Source: Sipunculus nudus (lineage: Eukaryota > Annelida > Sipuncula > Golfingiida > Sipunculidae). Taken from it: DNA of 64,000 nt. The DNA is taken from assembly GCA_026874595.1 (NCBI GenBank), contig CM049306.1, positions 84,782,142-84,846,141 on the forward strand, written 5' to 3'. The translations under genes and the position numbers were made by a program. This document shows positions 1 to 12,489 of the stretch, in pieces; the first letter of the stretch is position 1, and each line of letters begins with the position of its first letter. The notes under the pieces were generated by a model that was not told the origin of the DNA, made no database searches, and was given only the letters and a program-made list of their open reading frames with translations.

Positions 1-559
1 CAAAAAGTCATGTTATGAGATCGTTATCGTTCAAGCCCTGTTACGGTGCATTCTGGAATTGACCTACGGACAGGAGAATAAATTGCACTATTTTAAGATA
101 AACTTTTTTTATTGTAATACAATGTGCAGTGTTCTTAAAGAAACCTATTCACTGTGAGGTATATTAAATATACATGAAATATTGCGTATTCTGCTTAAAC
201 TATCGCGGTATTTCTCAATATTCCGTTCTGAAATCGTTTGCTTACTCCTGTGCACAATTTAAATAAGCTTGCATCGGGCTCGATCAGCTAGTAGCCCGAA
301 ACAAACAAGGCGCACATGCCAACCTGCAGCGACAACACGCAACTTCACAAATCAAGACTTTTCAAGCTTCAAACAGGTATTATTCCCGTGTTTCTTCTTC
401 ATGTTTCGTCTATGAAACAAGTGAATCGGAGATGTTTAGCCCATACTCCGGGATGCATGGTATTTTGGGAAACTGAGTATTTAGCCAAAATTAGATAATA
501 ACATTAGATAATTATTGCAGATGAATTTGAACCTTTAAGTGGTAGTAGTGTATAGTTTT

Positions 560-2775
560 TAGCTCAACTGACTGTAAGTCATCTGAGCTTTAGCAATCAC
601 TTTTTGTCCGTTGTCCGACCGGGAATCCGGTCGTCCGCTCGTCTGTCCGTTAACAGAGCACAAATCGTAATCGCTGGACCTGGAATCTTCTTACCTGACA
701 TGCAGAGAGGTCCATGAGAAATCTCCATGGAAATCTGGAATAAGGTCTCTGTAACCCATATTTTGAGCTATAAGGCTCCGAAGTACCCCCCAGTAAAATG
801 GAAAATTTGATACAAAAGCTCAAGTATCTGAAGAACTAATGTCTTTATCACCATGATGCTTTGCATGGATATTGATCATGGAATATTTCATCAGTTTCTG
901 CAGACTGGTGGCGCCACCTGTATTTTTTTCAATTTTTAACGATTTTTTTTCTCTATTTTGAGACCTTTTAAGATGTGGTCATCTGGTAACAGGGCACAAA
1001 TCGTAACAACTGGACCTAAAACCTAAACCCCCCAGAATAATGGAAAATTTTATACAAAAGTTCAAGTATCTGAACAACTGATGCATTAATCACCATGATT
1101 TTTTGCATGGATATTAATCAAGGAGTGTTTCATCAGTCACTGCAGACTGGTGCGCCATCTGTATTTTTCGATTTTTCACGATTTTTTTCTCTATTTTTGA
1201 GACCTTAAAAATGCAGTCATCTGTTAACAGGGCACAAATCGTAACAACTTGACCTAGAATCTTTAATCTTGTCATGCAGGGAGGCCTATGAAAAGTCTCC
1301 TTGGAATCCTGAAATTAGGTCTCTGTTTCCCTAAACCTTAGAGCTATGGGGCTTCGAAGAACCCCCCCCCCCCCCTTAAAAAAATAATGCAAAATTTGAT
1401 ACAAAATCTCAAGTATTTGAATAACTAATGCAATAATCACCATGATTTTGCATGGATATTAATCAAGGAGTGTTTCGTCAGTTTCTGCAGACTGGTGATG
1501 CCATCTGTATTTTTCGATTTTTTACGATTTTTTCTCTATTTGTGAGACCTTGAAAAATGCAGTCATCTTTTAACAGGGCACAAATCGTAACAACTGGACC
1601 TAGAATTTTTTATCTTGTCATGCAGGAAGGCCCATGAAAAGTCTCCTTGGAATCCTGAAATTAGGTCTCTGGTTCCCAAAACCTTAGAGCTATGGGGCTT
1701 CGAAGAACCCCCCAAAATAATGCAAAAATTGATACAAAAGCTAAAGTATTTGAACAACTAATGTGTTAAACACCATGATTTTTGCATGGATATTAATCAA
1801 GGAGTGTTTCGTCAGTTTCTGCAGACTGGTGGCGCCACCTGTATTTTTTCGATCTTTTACGATTTTTTTTACTCTCTATTTTTTTAAACCTTAAAAGATA
1901 CAAAAGCTCAAGTATTTGAACAACTAATGCATTGATCAGCATGATTCTTCGCAAGCATAAAGACCAATGTGTTTTTCATTGGTTCCTGCACACTGGCGGT
2001 GCCACCTCTTTTTTTAAACACTTTTTTCTCTCTTTTTGAGACCTTTTATGATGTGGTCATCCGTTAAAAGTGCACAAATCGTAACCATTGCTTCTAGAAT
2101 CTTCTAACTTGACATCCAGGGAGGTCCATTAAAGTCTTCTTGGAAACCTGAAATAAGGTCTCTGTTACGCATATTTTCTAAGCTATGGGGCTTATATAAA
2201 TACCCCCCCCCCCCCAATAATGGAAATTTGATACCAAAGCAGGCACAGTTCATAACCATTGAACCTAGAATCTTCTATTTGGACTTCCAAGGATGACCAT
2301 GAAAAGTCTTCTTGGAAACCTGAAATTAGGTCTCTGTTACCCATATTCTCAAAGCTTTGGGGCTTATAAGCAACCCCCCCCCCCCCAGAATAATTGAAAA
2401 TTGGATAGCAAAGCAGGGCACAAATCATAACCATTGGACCTAGAGTGTTCTTACTTGACACCCAGAAAGTACCTCCAAATTCTCCTCAGAAACCTGAAAT
2501 TAGGTTACTGTGACCTATATTATCTGATTTACAGGCCATGTTTGAGCACCCCAAAAATAATGCAAAAAAAAAAACACGCAAATTGCCAGAATTTCTCAGG
2601 AGCATCTGCATGGATTGTCATCAAATTTGGTGTGGTTTTGGGTCTTGATGAAATTCAGCTTATATGCATGAACTATGATGCCAACTACATTATCTTATTT
2701 AGTTACCTGTGCAAGGACATGTTGTGTACATGCCAGTCGGCTGAGCGTCATGACCCATGGTCACTTGTTAAAGTA
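560..2775 (+). repeat. Degenerate tandem array, unit about 340 bp
   Basis: The phrase 'cacaaatcgtaacaactgg' followed by 'acctagaatc' recurs near 660, 996, 1234, 1579, 2073, 2235 and 2418. Each unit then carries 'gtctccttggaa', 'ttaggtctctgtta', 'gctatggggcttcgaag', a C run, 'ataatggaaaatttgat', 'tgcatggatattaatcaagg', 'ctgcagactggtggcgcca' and 'tttttacgattttttt'. Spacing is about 340 bp where complete; some units are internally deleted. The left end reads 'tttttagctcaactgac' followed by 'gtccgttgtccg'; the right end (2560-2775) ends in 'agtcggctgagcgtcatga'. The same composite, including the right end, recurs inverted at 58.8-60.5 kb, so it is a dispersed element with internal tandem structure. 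No transposase is visible. ORFs inside it are by-products. Confidence 0.85.
1362..2386. repeat. Poly-C runs at one fixed place in the array unit
   Basis: Runs of about 13-14 C occur at 1362-1375, 2203-2215 and 2374-2386. All sit at the same position in the repeat unit, right after 'gctatggggctt' and a few bases. Other units carry only 4-6 C there, so the runs expanded separately inside individual units. Confidence 0.9.
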
Positions 2776-2829
2776 AACATTCAGTACCAAATATCCCGTT
2801 AGTCAGTCGTCATAATTGTACACAATTGT

Positions 2830-5800
2830 ATATAAAGCAATAAATCTGCTGTTTCCTCGATCTCTGAGAGAGTAAATTATTCATATGATCTATTATCAGT
2901 GATATTCTGTGTTTACCACTACAAACCACCGGCTCACAACCCACACGTATAGTTCAGATAACATGTTTATATTGGCGTCAATGCACTCTGCAGAAAACTT
3001 AGGTGTCTAGTTTCAGGCTCGTGCATCAATACCTTTGCGTCAAGCCTAAACTTGTCCGTGTATCCATTTCAATAACATAGGTGTTACATTTGTGTTTCTG
3101 CAAACACGCGGCAAGGCTGCACGGCCGCTTATATCAGCCAGAATAATACAAATGATGATGCGACCCGTAGCACTTTGATGCTGCACAAACAATAGCTCAG
3201 GTAACCTATATCTGTTGTTTGGCCGCCAAGGTAGATCCAGCAGCCGCAAAAAAACCACTTGGGTCCAAGAGGGGGTTTAGCAGCTGTTAGATCCTACGTT
3301 GACGTAACAGAAAGTTGACAGGCGGTTATCACACAACAGTAAATAAAGACTTCCTCTATAAAAGTTTGACCTTGCCAGTTGATTTTTCGCCTTGATTATT
3401 GCGTTCGCGCCAGCTGGGTGCGCCTAATGTATGAGTTAAAATACATGGAGTAAAAGCTGCACCACTTGAGACGCTGAGCAGCAAAGCCGAAATCTGAAGA
3501 ATGTTACCAAGTGCCTCAGCGTTTATACCAAGCAGACACGGTTTGGTTCATACTGGTCTTCTGGTGTTAAACAGACGTTTACATGGGGGTAACAACAGTA
3601 TTTGATCCTATCAATGGAGTATATGATCTATTTTAAGTACAGGGCGACCAGGAACGAATCGGGTAGGCCATTTATTATTCTTTTTTTTATTAGCTTTGCA
3701 CATGGTGTGCAAGTGCGAAGCGTCATATATTTATGCTACATTAACCGAGATATGCCTTTGTAGGCTATGCGCTGGTTACACCCACCATGAAGATATCACT
3801 ATACTTGCTTGATTAAATACTGATGTTCCGAGAGAGTCATAGGTTATGAGGTAGAAGAAATTTGTTACCACCCTTCCCGCATGAACGACCGTAATAGTGT
3901 CCATGAAACAAACAAAAATATCAGAATGTGAATGCACATGACAAAAGTGTATATTCGTAATTTATTTCATATATTATTTATTTTATTTCCCAGAAGGCCA
4001 GAAAAACTCAATTTTTATCTATATAGGTCGGGAATAAGAAGTTCTGAGTGCTTTTAGCAGTGTATAACGTGATAAATATATGTGATAAGTACATGAACAG
4101 CTGTTTTACGTTTAACCATTAGCAACTTCCCCTGCATATTATAACACCTTGAAAAGCTTTACTGCAGACAAGTGAACTTTTGTTTGTTTTCTTTTTCTTT
4201 GCTCTATAACGTACGGGAGCTTTATAAAAACAGGTTTTCTGTAGCTTAAAATAACAGGTTATACTTTAATTTATCACCTTACGGCAAAGACACTCTGTCC
4301 CAATATTCAGTAAGTTCATGAATCCAGGTCTACAGAATTCCTTACGTTTTACGAAATTCCTGTGAAACTTTGGTATAAATAACTATCCATTTTACCGTAT
4401 GTGTTACTAAAAAAAATCATGAACTGTATCGAACAACATGCATTTCTTTGGCCTTTTCCTCCCGTTATGGCTGTAGTTATGACTAATGGGGGATAATGAG
4501 TCTACCCTACTGTGTGGGGTTTATAGACTAAATATTTATTCAGGGGCAAACGTGACTATACTCTGTTGAAAAAGAAGCTCGGCCAGCTCCCGAGTCATTC
4601 TTCTACGTCTGTTAATAAGCCATGGTGTTTTGTGTATTGTCAGCAGTAGGTTGAATGTAAAGCTATATATATTTACCTCAGTGTGTGAAGATCTTCCAGG
4701 TATCTCCCAGGTCCATCACTCACACTCGGATCTTTAGTTGATGATATTTCCAGTCGTTATTTTCCCTGTCATTATTCCATCCTTGACACTGAATCTTTTG
4801 TGCGGATTCTTATATTTCAGGCAGAAACACAGTCGAAAACAGATGACGCTCCTTTACGCTGCGCTCAGTTCTCTAACGTTTTTTTAACAAAAAATATAAA
4901 TATTCGAAGTAAATTTAAAACTCCTTTTCCTTTCAGTGCGCTCATTGCTCTTGCGTCTACAAATATCAAATATTCGAAGTGATTTCACTTCAGTTTTTTT
5001 TTTTTTTTTGGTAAAGTGACTCGGAACTGCTTTGTGCTGGGTATAGACAAAACACACATAAATAACAGAGAACTTTGTTTTGTTATGGGGAAGGAATTAT
5101 CGTAAGATTGAACCTTCGAAGAAACATGGTCCCTTGATACATTACAATTTCAGTCCTATTTGTGAAATTTGTGCCTAATTGTGTTATTTGTTTTAAGGTC
5201 CGCCCATGGCCGATGGTGGATGGTAATGTGTGTTAAAATAAAACAATCATGAAAATAATAAGAATTACGTTATTTTGGAAATGTTTCTTAATCGAAGTTT
5301 TTCTGAGGACTCTATCAGGGATCCCTTGATCCGGAATATTACCAGGGTCTTGGTCAAATATGTGTGCTATATAAATGTGGGAAAATTAGGAATCCAGGTA
5401 TTGGGAAATTGGTTTCACAGCTGACAATCTCAGGTCATCTCTGTCCGCGAGAGCAAAGGTGACCCACAAATCCAGTGAATGACGACGGTGTTCTTCTTGG
5501 TATAAATATTCACTTTTTCTGGCAATGGTCAAAAATCATTTTAATAAAACGTCATATGGTGATCTGGATTACCTCCATAAAAAAATGGTTTGTACCTTTA
5601 CTGTTAACCATCAACACTTAACAGGTAAAGCTGTTAACAGATAACAGACAAACCAACCAAGCAACAAACCATGTAAGCAACCGAGACAACTTAATACTTC
5701 CTTGCGAAGGTGTAATAATACATAAAGCAAGGTTGTTAAAATACTCAAAAGAGCACGTGAGATTATGTTGCTAATGCACTATTTGGCCTTTAGAAGTCCT

Positions 5801-7390
5801 GGAAGCTTCCACTGGGCTCGACATTCTGTAATAAACGAATTCTTACGCCATGACCAGTGGTATTTCTTTAAAGAATGGTGTAGGATGAGCGTATTTCAAT
5901 GTAATCAAATGCCCGATGGTGACCGTTTCAACACCCTGCATGTGTATCCCTGTTTCTGCAATCAGCTGTTCCTCAAAACAATTGCATGTAAAGTTCACAA
6001 ATTAACTTAATTGCGTCCATGACCCTGCAGCTTGAGAGAAATGAGCCTTTTGCACCTCGTAACTCCAGGAATACAAAACGAAGAACGCCCTCTTGACAGC
6101 ATTTTATGATTAATAGTAGTTATTAATGGGTTTTTAACACTCTGGCGGGGTTACAGCACGTGTTGTACGTAACGCGGAGAAGAATGGCCACCTGTACGTC
6201 ATTATGTACAGCTGTTATATATACCGACGCGTACCTGTGGTGGGCAACGTTACAGCATATACGTGCACAGGACGATGTAATGAGGTGTTACCCAGTACGG
6301 CTTTGTGTACAGCCAGTAACGGCCATGGTTTAATTCGTAAACAAAATCACTCAGAAAGCGCAGACCTCGACCAACAATCAAGATGCCATCAGATTACTCA
6401 TGAAATATAAACAACTACCCTTTTACTTAAGGCCCCTTCTTGCAAAATTTATACAATATTTTTCTGTAATTAACTAATTGGACGATGTAGACACTCAAAA
6501 ATACGACCATCTAAAACAAGCACATAATGGTTGTATAATTTTTTAGTTTTTGTCAGGTATACATATATAATATTGTATATGTATTAAAATCTCACGAGAT
6601 ACCTGTTGGCTTATTCATCCTTTGTTGGCTTGCAGTACCGTTAAAATATTAAATAGCGTTTATTTGCTACCACCCTTGTACTAAGTGTGGTTGTACACTT
6701 TCCCTTTCACTTTGTTCAATGAACCTCCAGTCCCATGGGCGTAAATCAGGGAAGAGCGCAAAGATCTTGTAAAATGGAGGAATCTTTTTTTTTAATTTGG
6801 CACAAAATAGCGCAATATTAAGCCTTTTGATTTATTATGATCGTAAAAAACAACGCATTTTATAAATAATACAGTTTGTGCATTTCAGTCTCATTGAAAT
6901 TTTTTGCCCCGCGATCCCGTTGCCACCCACGGTTCCGTACAGTTTGTGTATATATAAAATATGTACTAGGCAAACCTTCGATTATCATGATACTTAGTAT
7001 AGTAAACATGCCTCAGGAGTTAAAAGGTAAAGCCCGTTATCAATGTCGTTATCTTCAAGTATTATCGTTATCTTCTCAGTATGGGTGTCTCGGGGGGAAC
7101 TTTCATAATGGGGAAAAAGGCAGATAAGATGGGTTTTATACTAGCTTAGCATTTTAAAAAATAAAATAAGTTACTTGTATCTATAGTTCTTAGAGATAAC
7201 GATTCAGAATTTAAAATTCATTCATGATTTAAAAAGTTAATTTATTCACCGTTTAAAAAGGTGTTATCATCAAGCTAAGTGTTGTTATGAGTATTTGCCA
7301 GAACATGTTTCCCCACTTCCATGTAGCTGATATATTTCATAACTCACTGATAGCGTGGTATTTAAAGGCAATAGATATCAGAAGCGCTGC
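2830..7390. other. No recognisable gene or repeat (about 4.5 kb)
   Basis: AT-rich sequence with scattered short ORFs (60-83 codons) lacking convincing splice sites or family resemblance. A T16-type run lies near 4993-5009. An acceptor-like 'cttatatttcag' near 4820 is not followed by a convincing exon. I read it as sequence upstream of the gene that begins near 7.5 kb. Confidence 0.5.
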
Positions 7391-7584
7391 TCCAGTAGTC
7401 ACGGCGTAAGAAAAGGGAGGGGCCAGTGATCAAAACAGGTCCCTGAAGGATGCGCAGGCATCGTCTATCGTATCGACCTTACTAGAAGTAACGGATTGGC
7501 CTGGGTTAGCTCCAAGGTAGCGATTTAAAAATAGCTCCGCCTCGGCTAGCTCGATGCGTGCTGACTCGTCTGTGTTCATCACAC
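7390..7584 (+). promoter_or_regulatory. Candidate promoter / 5' UTR region
   Basis: This stretch is more GC-rich than its surroundings and lies directly upstream of the proposed first coding exon. I see no clear TATA box or initiator, so the call rests on composition and position only. The acceptor-like 'cacacatgcag' overlapping the ATG at 7585 leaves open that the exon is internal rather than first. Confidence 0.3.
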
Positions 7585-7711
7585 ATGCAGTTAAGCCAAA
7601 CTGTCATACATGAAACAGGAAATAAAAACCGGCGCGAGTTATACTACAAAGATGCTGAGTCAAATACCCGCAGTATTCGGTTGTGGGCCATGACGTCCAA
7701 CGAGGATACCT
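7585..7711 (+). CDS. Putative first coding exon of a long-intron gene
   Basis: From the ATG the frame is open for 42 codons and starts MQLSQTVIHETG; the middle contains RRELYYKDAES and the end reads LWAMTSNEDT. It stops at a good donor (T/gtaagttt at 7712), leaving one base (phase 1). The exon 13.7 kb downstream at 21392 begins with two bases, GT, that complete this codon as TGT (Cys), so the frame continues exactly. The peptide is polar and basic with no signal peptide or membrane segment. Earlier in-frame codons run back to about 7558 without another ATG, so the start is tentative. I do not recognise the family. Support comes from the donor, codon make-up and phase match; a spurious ORF remains possible. 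Confidence 0.45.
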
Positions 7712-8570
7712 GTAAGTTTATGTCAATTTATTATCTCACATGTAGTTAGTGCACCTTAGAGGACAGTTGGTATTTATAAAATAGTTTTATATTTGTTATC
7801 AAAAGGTATTGAGAATTATCACAATTTATTTTTGTTAGTAAGTAATGTCGGCTCATGCACGTTCACTTCTGCACGTAAAGTTACTTCAGAATTACTCGCT
7901 AGGCACGTATGCATACATATGGGAAAATCTAGGAAAGGTATATTTACTTGTTATTAATTCGTTTGTGCTTAATAATAAAGTATCATTAATATTATATAAT
8001 ACAGGATAACGATTAGCCAGAACTATGCAAAATAAAATGCAGTCACTTTTCGTCAGTATTTTTACATTGCCATTTTATATGTCGTAATTATTTGATGATG
8101 GTCACCCAAACTAACCCTGACGAACCATAACTAACCCTGACTAACCCTGTCTGCTGAACTAGGGTTTGATCACAGTACCTGTATTCTAGTATTGGTGAAT
8201 CCTCCTCATACTGCAAAATAAGGAAAGGGCCTTTTCTTATTCTTAAATGACCCAAACTCATCCAGTCATGCCATCAGACCTTTTATATATGATATTGAAA
8301 GTTGTGTTAATAATTAATCTGGCAGTATTTTTATTTTACAACAGTAATTAAATATACCATGCAAATTAATGCATACTTGTACTTTCAAGTCTGTATATTT
8401 CCTGTATAGATTGGGACCGGTTCGCCGTTAATACACGACTCGGTAGGCATTCATATTGGACTGATATGGCCTACTTTGATAGGTTGACTTATGTAAGAGG
8501 CGTAAATTCCGCGCCCATATGTACAGCTTCACTTAAATATCTTTCGTGTGACACGAGTGAAAATAGGGGC

Positions 8571-9243
8571 GGATTCAGGATCTTAGACTAGGAAGAGGGG
8601 GTTCAAAGCCCTGATAAGGTAAACAAATGTGGAACGAGTGTTTGCAGATCAGTGGCGTCAATGTATCATCAAGACTGGGCCGGAGGGGGGGGGGGGGGGG
8701 GGTTGACTCGAAAGCATGGGAAGGTATTAAACTTATTTTATTAACTATATATAAATACATATATAAATAATATATTTACTTGTATTGTCTGTGTAAAACA
8801 TTTCAAATATAGTACTATTAAGTATAGGATTTAAAAAAATATCATATCATGTTTAATGTATATGTTAGTTCTAAACCAGGTTAAGATATATAATATTTCA
8901 TAAAATATTTCGTAAACTCAGTAATGGCACCAAAGTCTATAATTCTACTTGTTGATATATTACATTTCCAAAATTTAAATATTATTCTCTGAATATCGGG
9001 GGGATGCCCACACTGATCATCCCCCCCCCCTTGCTAAAAAGGTGGAGTGGGGGGGGGGGCTATATTGACGCCCCTGTTGGGGACGGATCACATAATCTGC
9101 GCATGTGAAACTACGGGGGAGAGAACCGCGCATGACGCTAAATCCGGCACTGCTCCCCGGTATTTAGCGCGTGTATTATTCTTTTACCCAGATATTTTTG
9201 GTCGAAAAAGATGAGGAACGCGCCCCCTACGCCCCTCTAAACT
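8571..9243. mobile_element. Outer MITE remnant around the 8650-9076 element
   Basis: Left of the inner element lies 'aggggcggattcaggat' (8571 on); right of it 'ctaaatccggcactgctcc' (about 9140-9158), roughly its inverse. The tail 9160-9243 ('cccagatatttttgg', 'cgaaaaagatgagg', 'cgcccctctaaa') resembles 12430-12480. This suggests a nested insertion. Outer limits are uncertain. Confidence 0.35.
8650..9076. mobile_element. hAT-like MITE with G/C runs
   Basis: The left end reads cagtggcgtcaatgta (8650-8665); the right end reads tatattgacgcccctg (9061-9076), its inverse with two mismatches. CAGNGGCG-type ends are typical of hAT-like non-autonomous elements in animals (established knowledge, recalled). 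Flanking octamers ttgcagat and ttggggac agree at five of eight positions, compatible with a decayed 8-bp target duplication. The interior is AT-rich and non-coding, with runs at 8685-8702 (G), 9021-9030 (C) and 9049-9059 (G). Confidence 0.6.
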
Positions 9244-9829
9244 AAATCATAAACATTAATTCCGAACTGACCTTTTTAAAAGTCATTTATACCGCTTCCG
9301 TATTTAAATTGACCAGTTAGAATTACGTTCACTTTGAACTAAAAAAAAACCGCCTTGATTGCCATAGTTAATCCACCCTGGTCTGTTATAGAATGATTCA
9401 GAATCTCAGGTGCCGTGGTAGAAAAGATGCTCACGTGAGCAAACAATTATAGATCCTGTCTCTCCACTATCAAAGCCGCCAATTTTAAGGTTATCAAAGC
9501 CACCATCCTTGTCTGTGAAAAGGTGGGTTTAACCAGAAACCATGCGATTATTCGCCCTCGACTGCTAAATTGTTCCTAAAATCGTCGTGTTTTGCTGATA
9601 GAAGCGAGGCATTGACAGATAAATAGACGAAGTGAAGATGAATAATTACTATAAACTTGACGCCGCCGACCCGGCGACATTTTTAGCCTGAAATACCTTC
9701 CGTCAGTGGTCCTGGTTACCCGGCGGTTTGGCTGATAATGGGGTTTCACTTGTGTCTATCTTTTCCTGTGCATACGGATCCGCCATGCATAAACCATCTT
9801 TACTTTTTAAATCCCTTCTAAGTTACCTA

Positions 9830-9832
<3 letters not shown>

Positions 9833-9893
<61 letters not shown>
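9833..9893. repeat. (TA)n microsatellite
   Basis: An uninterrupted TA tract of about 60 bp. ORFs coding alternating Tyr/Ile here are artefacts of the repeat. Confidence 0.95.
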
Positions 9894-9897
<4 letters not shown>

Positions 9898-10016
9898 AAA
9901 GGTGCCCTTTTTATTGTGTGACACGGGCGCGGTTAGTACACCGGATTTGTGCGTCACTAACATGGGTTCGAAACCTGGATCGGCCCAATGTTTTCCCCTC
10001 ATAAATTTGTCTTCGT

Positions 10017-10019
<3 letters not shown>
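9894..10019 (+). repeat. tRNA-derived (SINE-like) module between two (TA)n tracts
   Basis: It holds an A-box-like stretch 'gggcgcggttagtacacc' and about 40 bp later a B-box-like 'gggttcgaaacc', the internal promoter of RNA polymerase III genes. No clean cloverleaf can be drawn, so this is more likely a tRNA-derived SINE or relic than a working tRNA. The module ends in an inverted decamer at the AT boundaries: tatattgtta on the left and taacaatata on the right. Confidence 0.45.

Positions 10020-10085
<66 letters not shown>
10020..10085. repeat. (AT)n microsatellite
   Basis: An uninterrupted AT tract of about 65 bp, mirror partner of the tract ending at 9893. Confidence 0.95.
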
Positions 10086-10092
<7 letters not shown>

Positions 10093-10376
10093 GATGGAGA
10101 ATGGTGACTTACTGCACTTGGATTGGGTGTTAGCAGAGTCCGATTCAGACCCAGTTAGTACCAAATGGAAAAGCTTTTGAGTTGTCATATATAATAATGT
10201 CATTAATTCTATATTATTTTCCTTATCATGTGTATTGCCTCAACGTTTTTCTGTTTAACTTTAATGTATAATGACAAATGGTTGTTTTCGTCCTCATCAT
10301 ATAGACAGTGTCGACCACCATGAGTTAAAATTCAAATGGAAAAAAAAACTCGAAATGAGCATTATTAGAAATGCAA

Positions 10377-10670
10377 GCCTCCGCGATGCTTCCAAACCGT
10401 ATTAGCATTCAGTTATTTGGCCGATATATCCAGGTTGTACAATTGACTGTGAATGTAAATTTGTGAAAGTCCTTGATGACGCTCCTGAATCTGGATCAGG
10501 TGTCGGATCCACGCCAAAAGCTTATTGATTTTTTATTGGCCCTTTCCTGAAATGTCCTGAAATTTACATGACATTCCATTCATGATTGCCTTAGTTATAT
10601 TGTGAACAAACGTTCAACACACACACACACAGACGAACGAGGATGAACGCATACCCTCATGGCGGAGGGC
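10377..10670 (+). mobile_element. MITE-like element, CCTCCGCC ends (copy 1)
   Basis: It begins gcctccgcgatg and ends catggcggagg, an imperfect 11-bp terminal inversion. Internal phrases shared with 62324-62588 include 'ttatttgg', 'ctcctgaatctggatcag', 'ttggccctttcctgaaat', 'gtgaacaaac' and 'gatgaacgcatacc'. The element is non-coding and about 294 bp long. Confidence 0.7.
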
Positions 10671-11895
10671 AATTAAATATGTGGAAAACAGTGTATATAG
10701 TCAGGGATTAAATATGGTTCATGGCTCCTTAGGGTTCTCCCTTTGTGTGTGTGGAGCTTGGCCGCGATGACTATTACCATTTAAAAGTTATACTCTAACA
10801 ACCATAATTTTCGTTCATAAAGGACCTTCATAAATCCCGTTGAGCAAAGACACAAAGGTGATTCTATGTACGACTGAATGTGCTCAAACGTGAACGCGCA
10901 TGTCACAATCTCCATTCAGTGGAAAATCTCGATAGAAAAGAGTCAAAACTGCGGGTTATTGTTAAGTGACAGGGGAGCGGTGGTTTTCACATGACAACGT
11001 TATAGAAGTGCTTGATTTATTTAACATCTCCCGACAAACGCAGGCACGCATCATCGTGATTTTCTTGCCCTTTGCTTTACGTCAGCTGTTATCTTCACCT
11101 GTCTGACGTGGCGGTGATTGCTGACAAAGCAGATTCGGAAACGAGGCATGTGAGGTGCCAGTCTTCACCCGTCAGTTTATCAAGCAGCAGTGCCAGCTAT
11201 TAATAATATGATACAACGGTAATGGTCATCCTGTAATATTCCTGTAGAAGTAACGAGATGAATTATTAATATTTCATTCATAATGTATATATCATTTCCT
11301 CCGTCAATTCCTGCTTTATATTTTTCTCCATAAAAAGCGATCTGTAATGACCAGCAGATCTAGCCCTTAAGTTACAACACTCCGCATTCATTTCTCAGTT
11401 GCCCTATGTATTTACAGTATTTATTTTGATTATCAAGGTATTTCTACAAATTGTTTATTAGACTACAAAATCGAATAGCAAATAAATGAACCACGGGACA
11501 TGAATAAAATTTTAATTCCAAATCAGTCATAATTATGAATTTAAAGATAATTGCCACAGGGCTGTGCCATAGCTAACTTATAACATTCGAATCATATACT
11601 TGTTTTCATTGAGTTCACATCGCCGCATTATCTGGCTGCTAGGTGTTTATAAACGCTTTTTCAGTAGCACGCTCAACCCCAATATATTCTGGATATAGAC
11701 CATGCTTAATTTTGCTCCCAAATCCTTCCAAACCAGTGTCCATCGCTGCTTTCACCGGCGTGAGTAGATTTATGATCGATAGATGGCGCTTGAAAACTGA
11801 TTGAATCAGATGTCATTTCAATGGAAATATATAAAGGGAAAGCTTTGGCATGAAATATCAAGTAACTTTATCTATATTTACTAATATTTACTATA
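10671..11895. other. No recognisable feature
   Basis: Intronic AT-rich sequence between two MITE remnants. I saw no ORF, repeat or RNA gene that I can support. Confidence 0.4.
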
Positions 11896-12079
11896 CAGAA
11901 TCGGGTCCAGGGGCCGGACCCCCCACCCCCTTCAGCCACCGAAACCTTGTTTTAAGAGTTTCACACCAATTTTTGCTGCCTGGACCCTTTTTTCCTGACC
12001 TTGGGACCTTTTGTTAGAGGTTGTAGTTAGTCCTCCCGGGTTGAACTCCTCCTTTTCCTTAATCCTGGATCCGCCCCTG
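11896..12079. mobile_element. Short hAT-like MITE
   Basis: The left end cagaatcgggtccagg and the right end cctggatccgcccctg are inverse with three mismatches in 16. CAGGGGCGGATCCAGG is a terminus I associate with hAT-type MITEs. The interior (about 11990-12050, 'ttgggacctt', 'gtcctcccgggttgaactc') recurs near 47840-47890 as an isolated fragment. Confidence 0.6.
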
Positions 12080-12160
12080 TTATATATACAGGACATAATT
12101 TTGGACATAGAGAAATTAGATTGTAGAGATGTCTGGTTAAATCATGGATGTGTACTCGGT

Positions 12161-12179
12161 GGGGGGGGGGGGGGGGGGG
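12161..12179 (+). repeat. Poly-G run (G19)
   Basis: Nineteen consecutive G, able in principle to form a G-quadruplex. It is one of several long G or C runs that mostly lie in or beside MITE remnants. Confidence 0.95.
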
Positions 12180-12250
12180 TGCAGGGTCACAGAAGAGGAG
12201 TGTCTCAACTCCCTGGCAGAGCGTTAGTAGACATTAAACATAACTCTTGC

Positions 12251-12481
12251 ATGCAGAATTATAGGGAAGAAAACGGTGCCAGAAGCAAAATACGGCGCCT
12301 TTTTTCTTTTACTAAGCGTATATTTCTCTTTAATTCCTTGAATGCAGAATTATAGGGAAGAAAACGGTAGCAGACGCAAAATGCGGCGCCCTTTTTCTTT
12401 TACTAAGCGTATATTTTTCTTCAATTCCCAGATTTTTTTCTACCGAAAAAGAGGATGTATCCCCCTCTAAATCCGCCCCTA
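12251..12481 (+). repeat. 91-bp tandem duplication inside a MITE remnant
   Basis: 'atgcagaattataggg' starts at 12251 and again at 12342; both copies continue with 'aagaaaacggt', 'cggcgcc', 'ttcttttactaagcgtat' and 'aattcc' with few differences. The right end, 'cctctaaatccgcccct' (about 12465-12481), is again a hAT-like MITE terminus, so the duplication probably arose inside such an element. The matching left end was not found. Confidence 0.75.
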
Positions 12482-12489
12482 GTACTCCC

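Noticed and set aside
560-2775. CRISPR array reading of the regular repeats
   Set aside because: Units of about 340 bp without distinct short repeats and spacers, in a eukaryotic context.
2434-2802. 122-codon ORF
   Set aside because: It lies inside the repeat element that recurs inverted at 58.8 kb; the other copy does not keep it open.
9728-10203. ORFs of 96 and 123 codons with long alternating Tyr/Ile stretches
   Set aside because: They are translations of (TA)n tracts; the same artefact occurs at 40.6, 51.2 and 60.5 kb.
12011-12355. 114-codon ORF with poly-Gly
   Set aside because: It reads through a MITE end, a G19 run and a duplication; no coding evidence.
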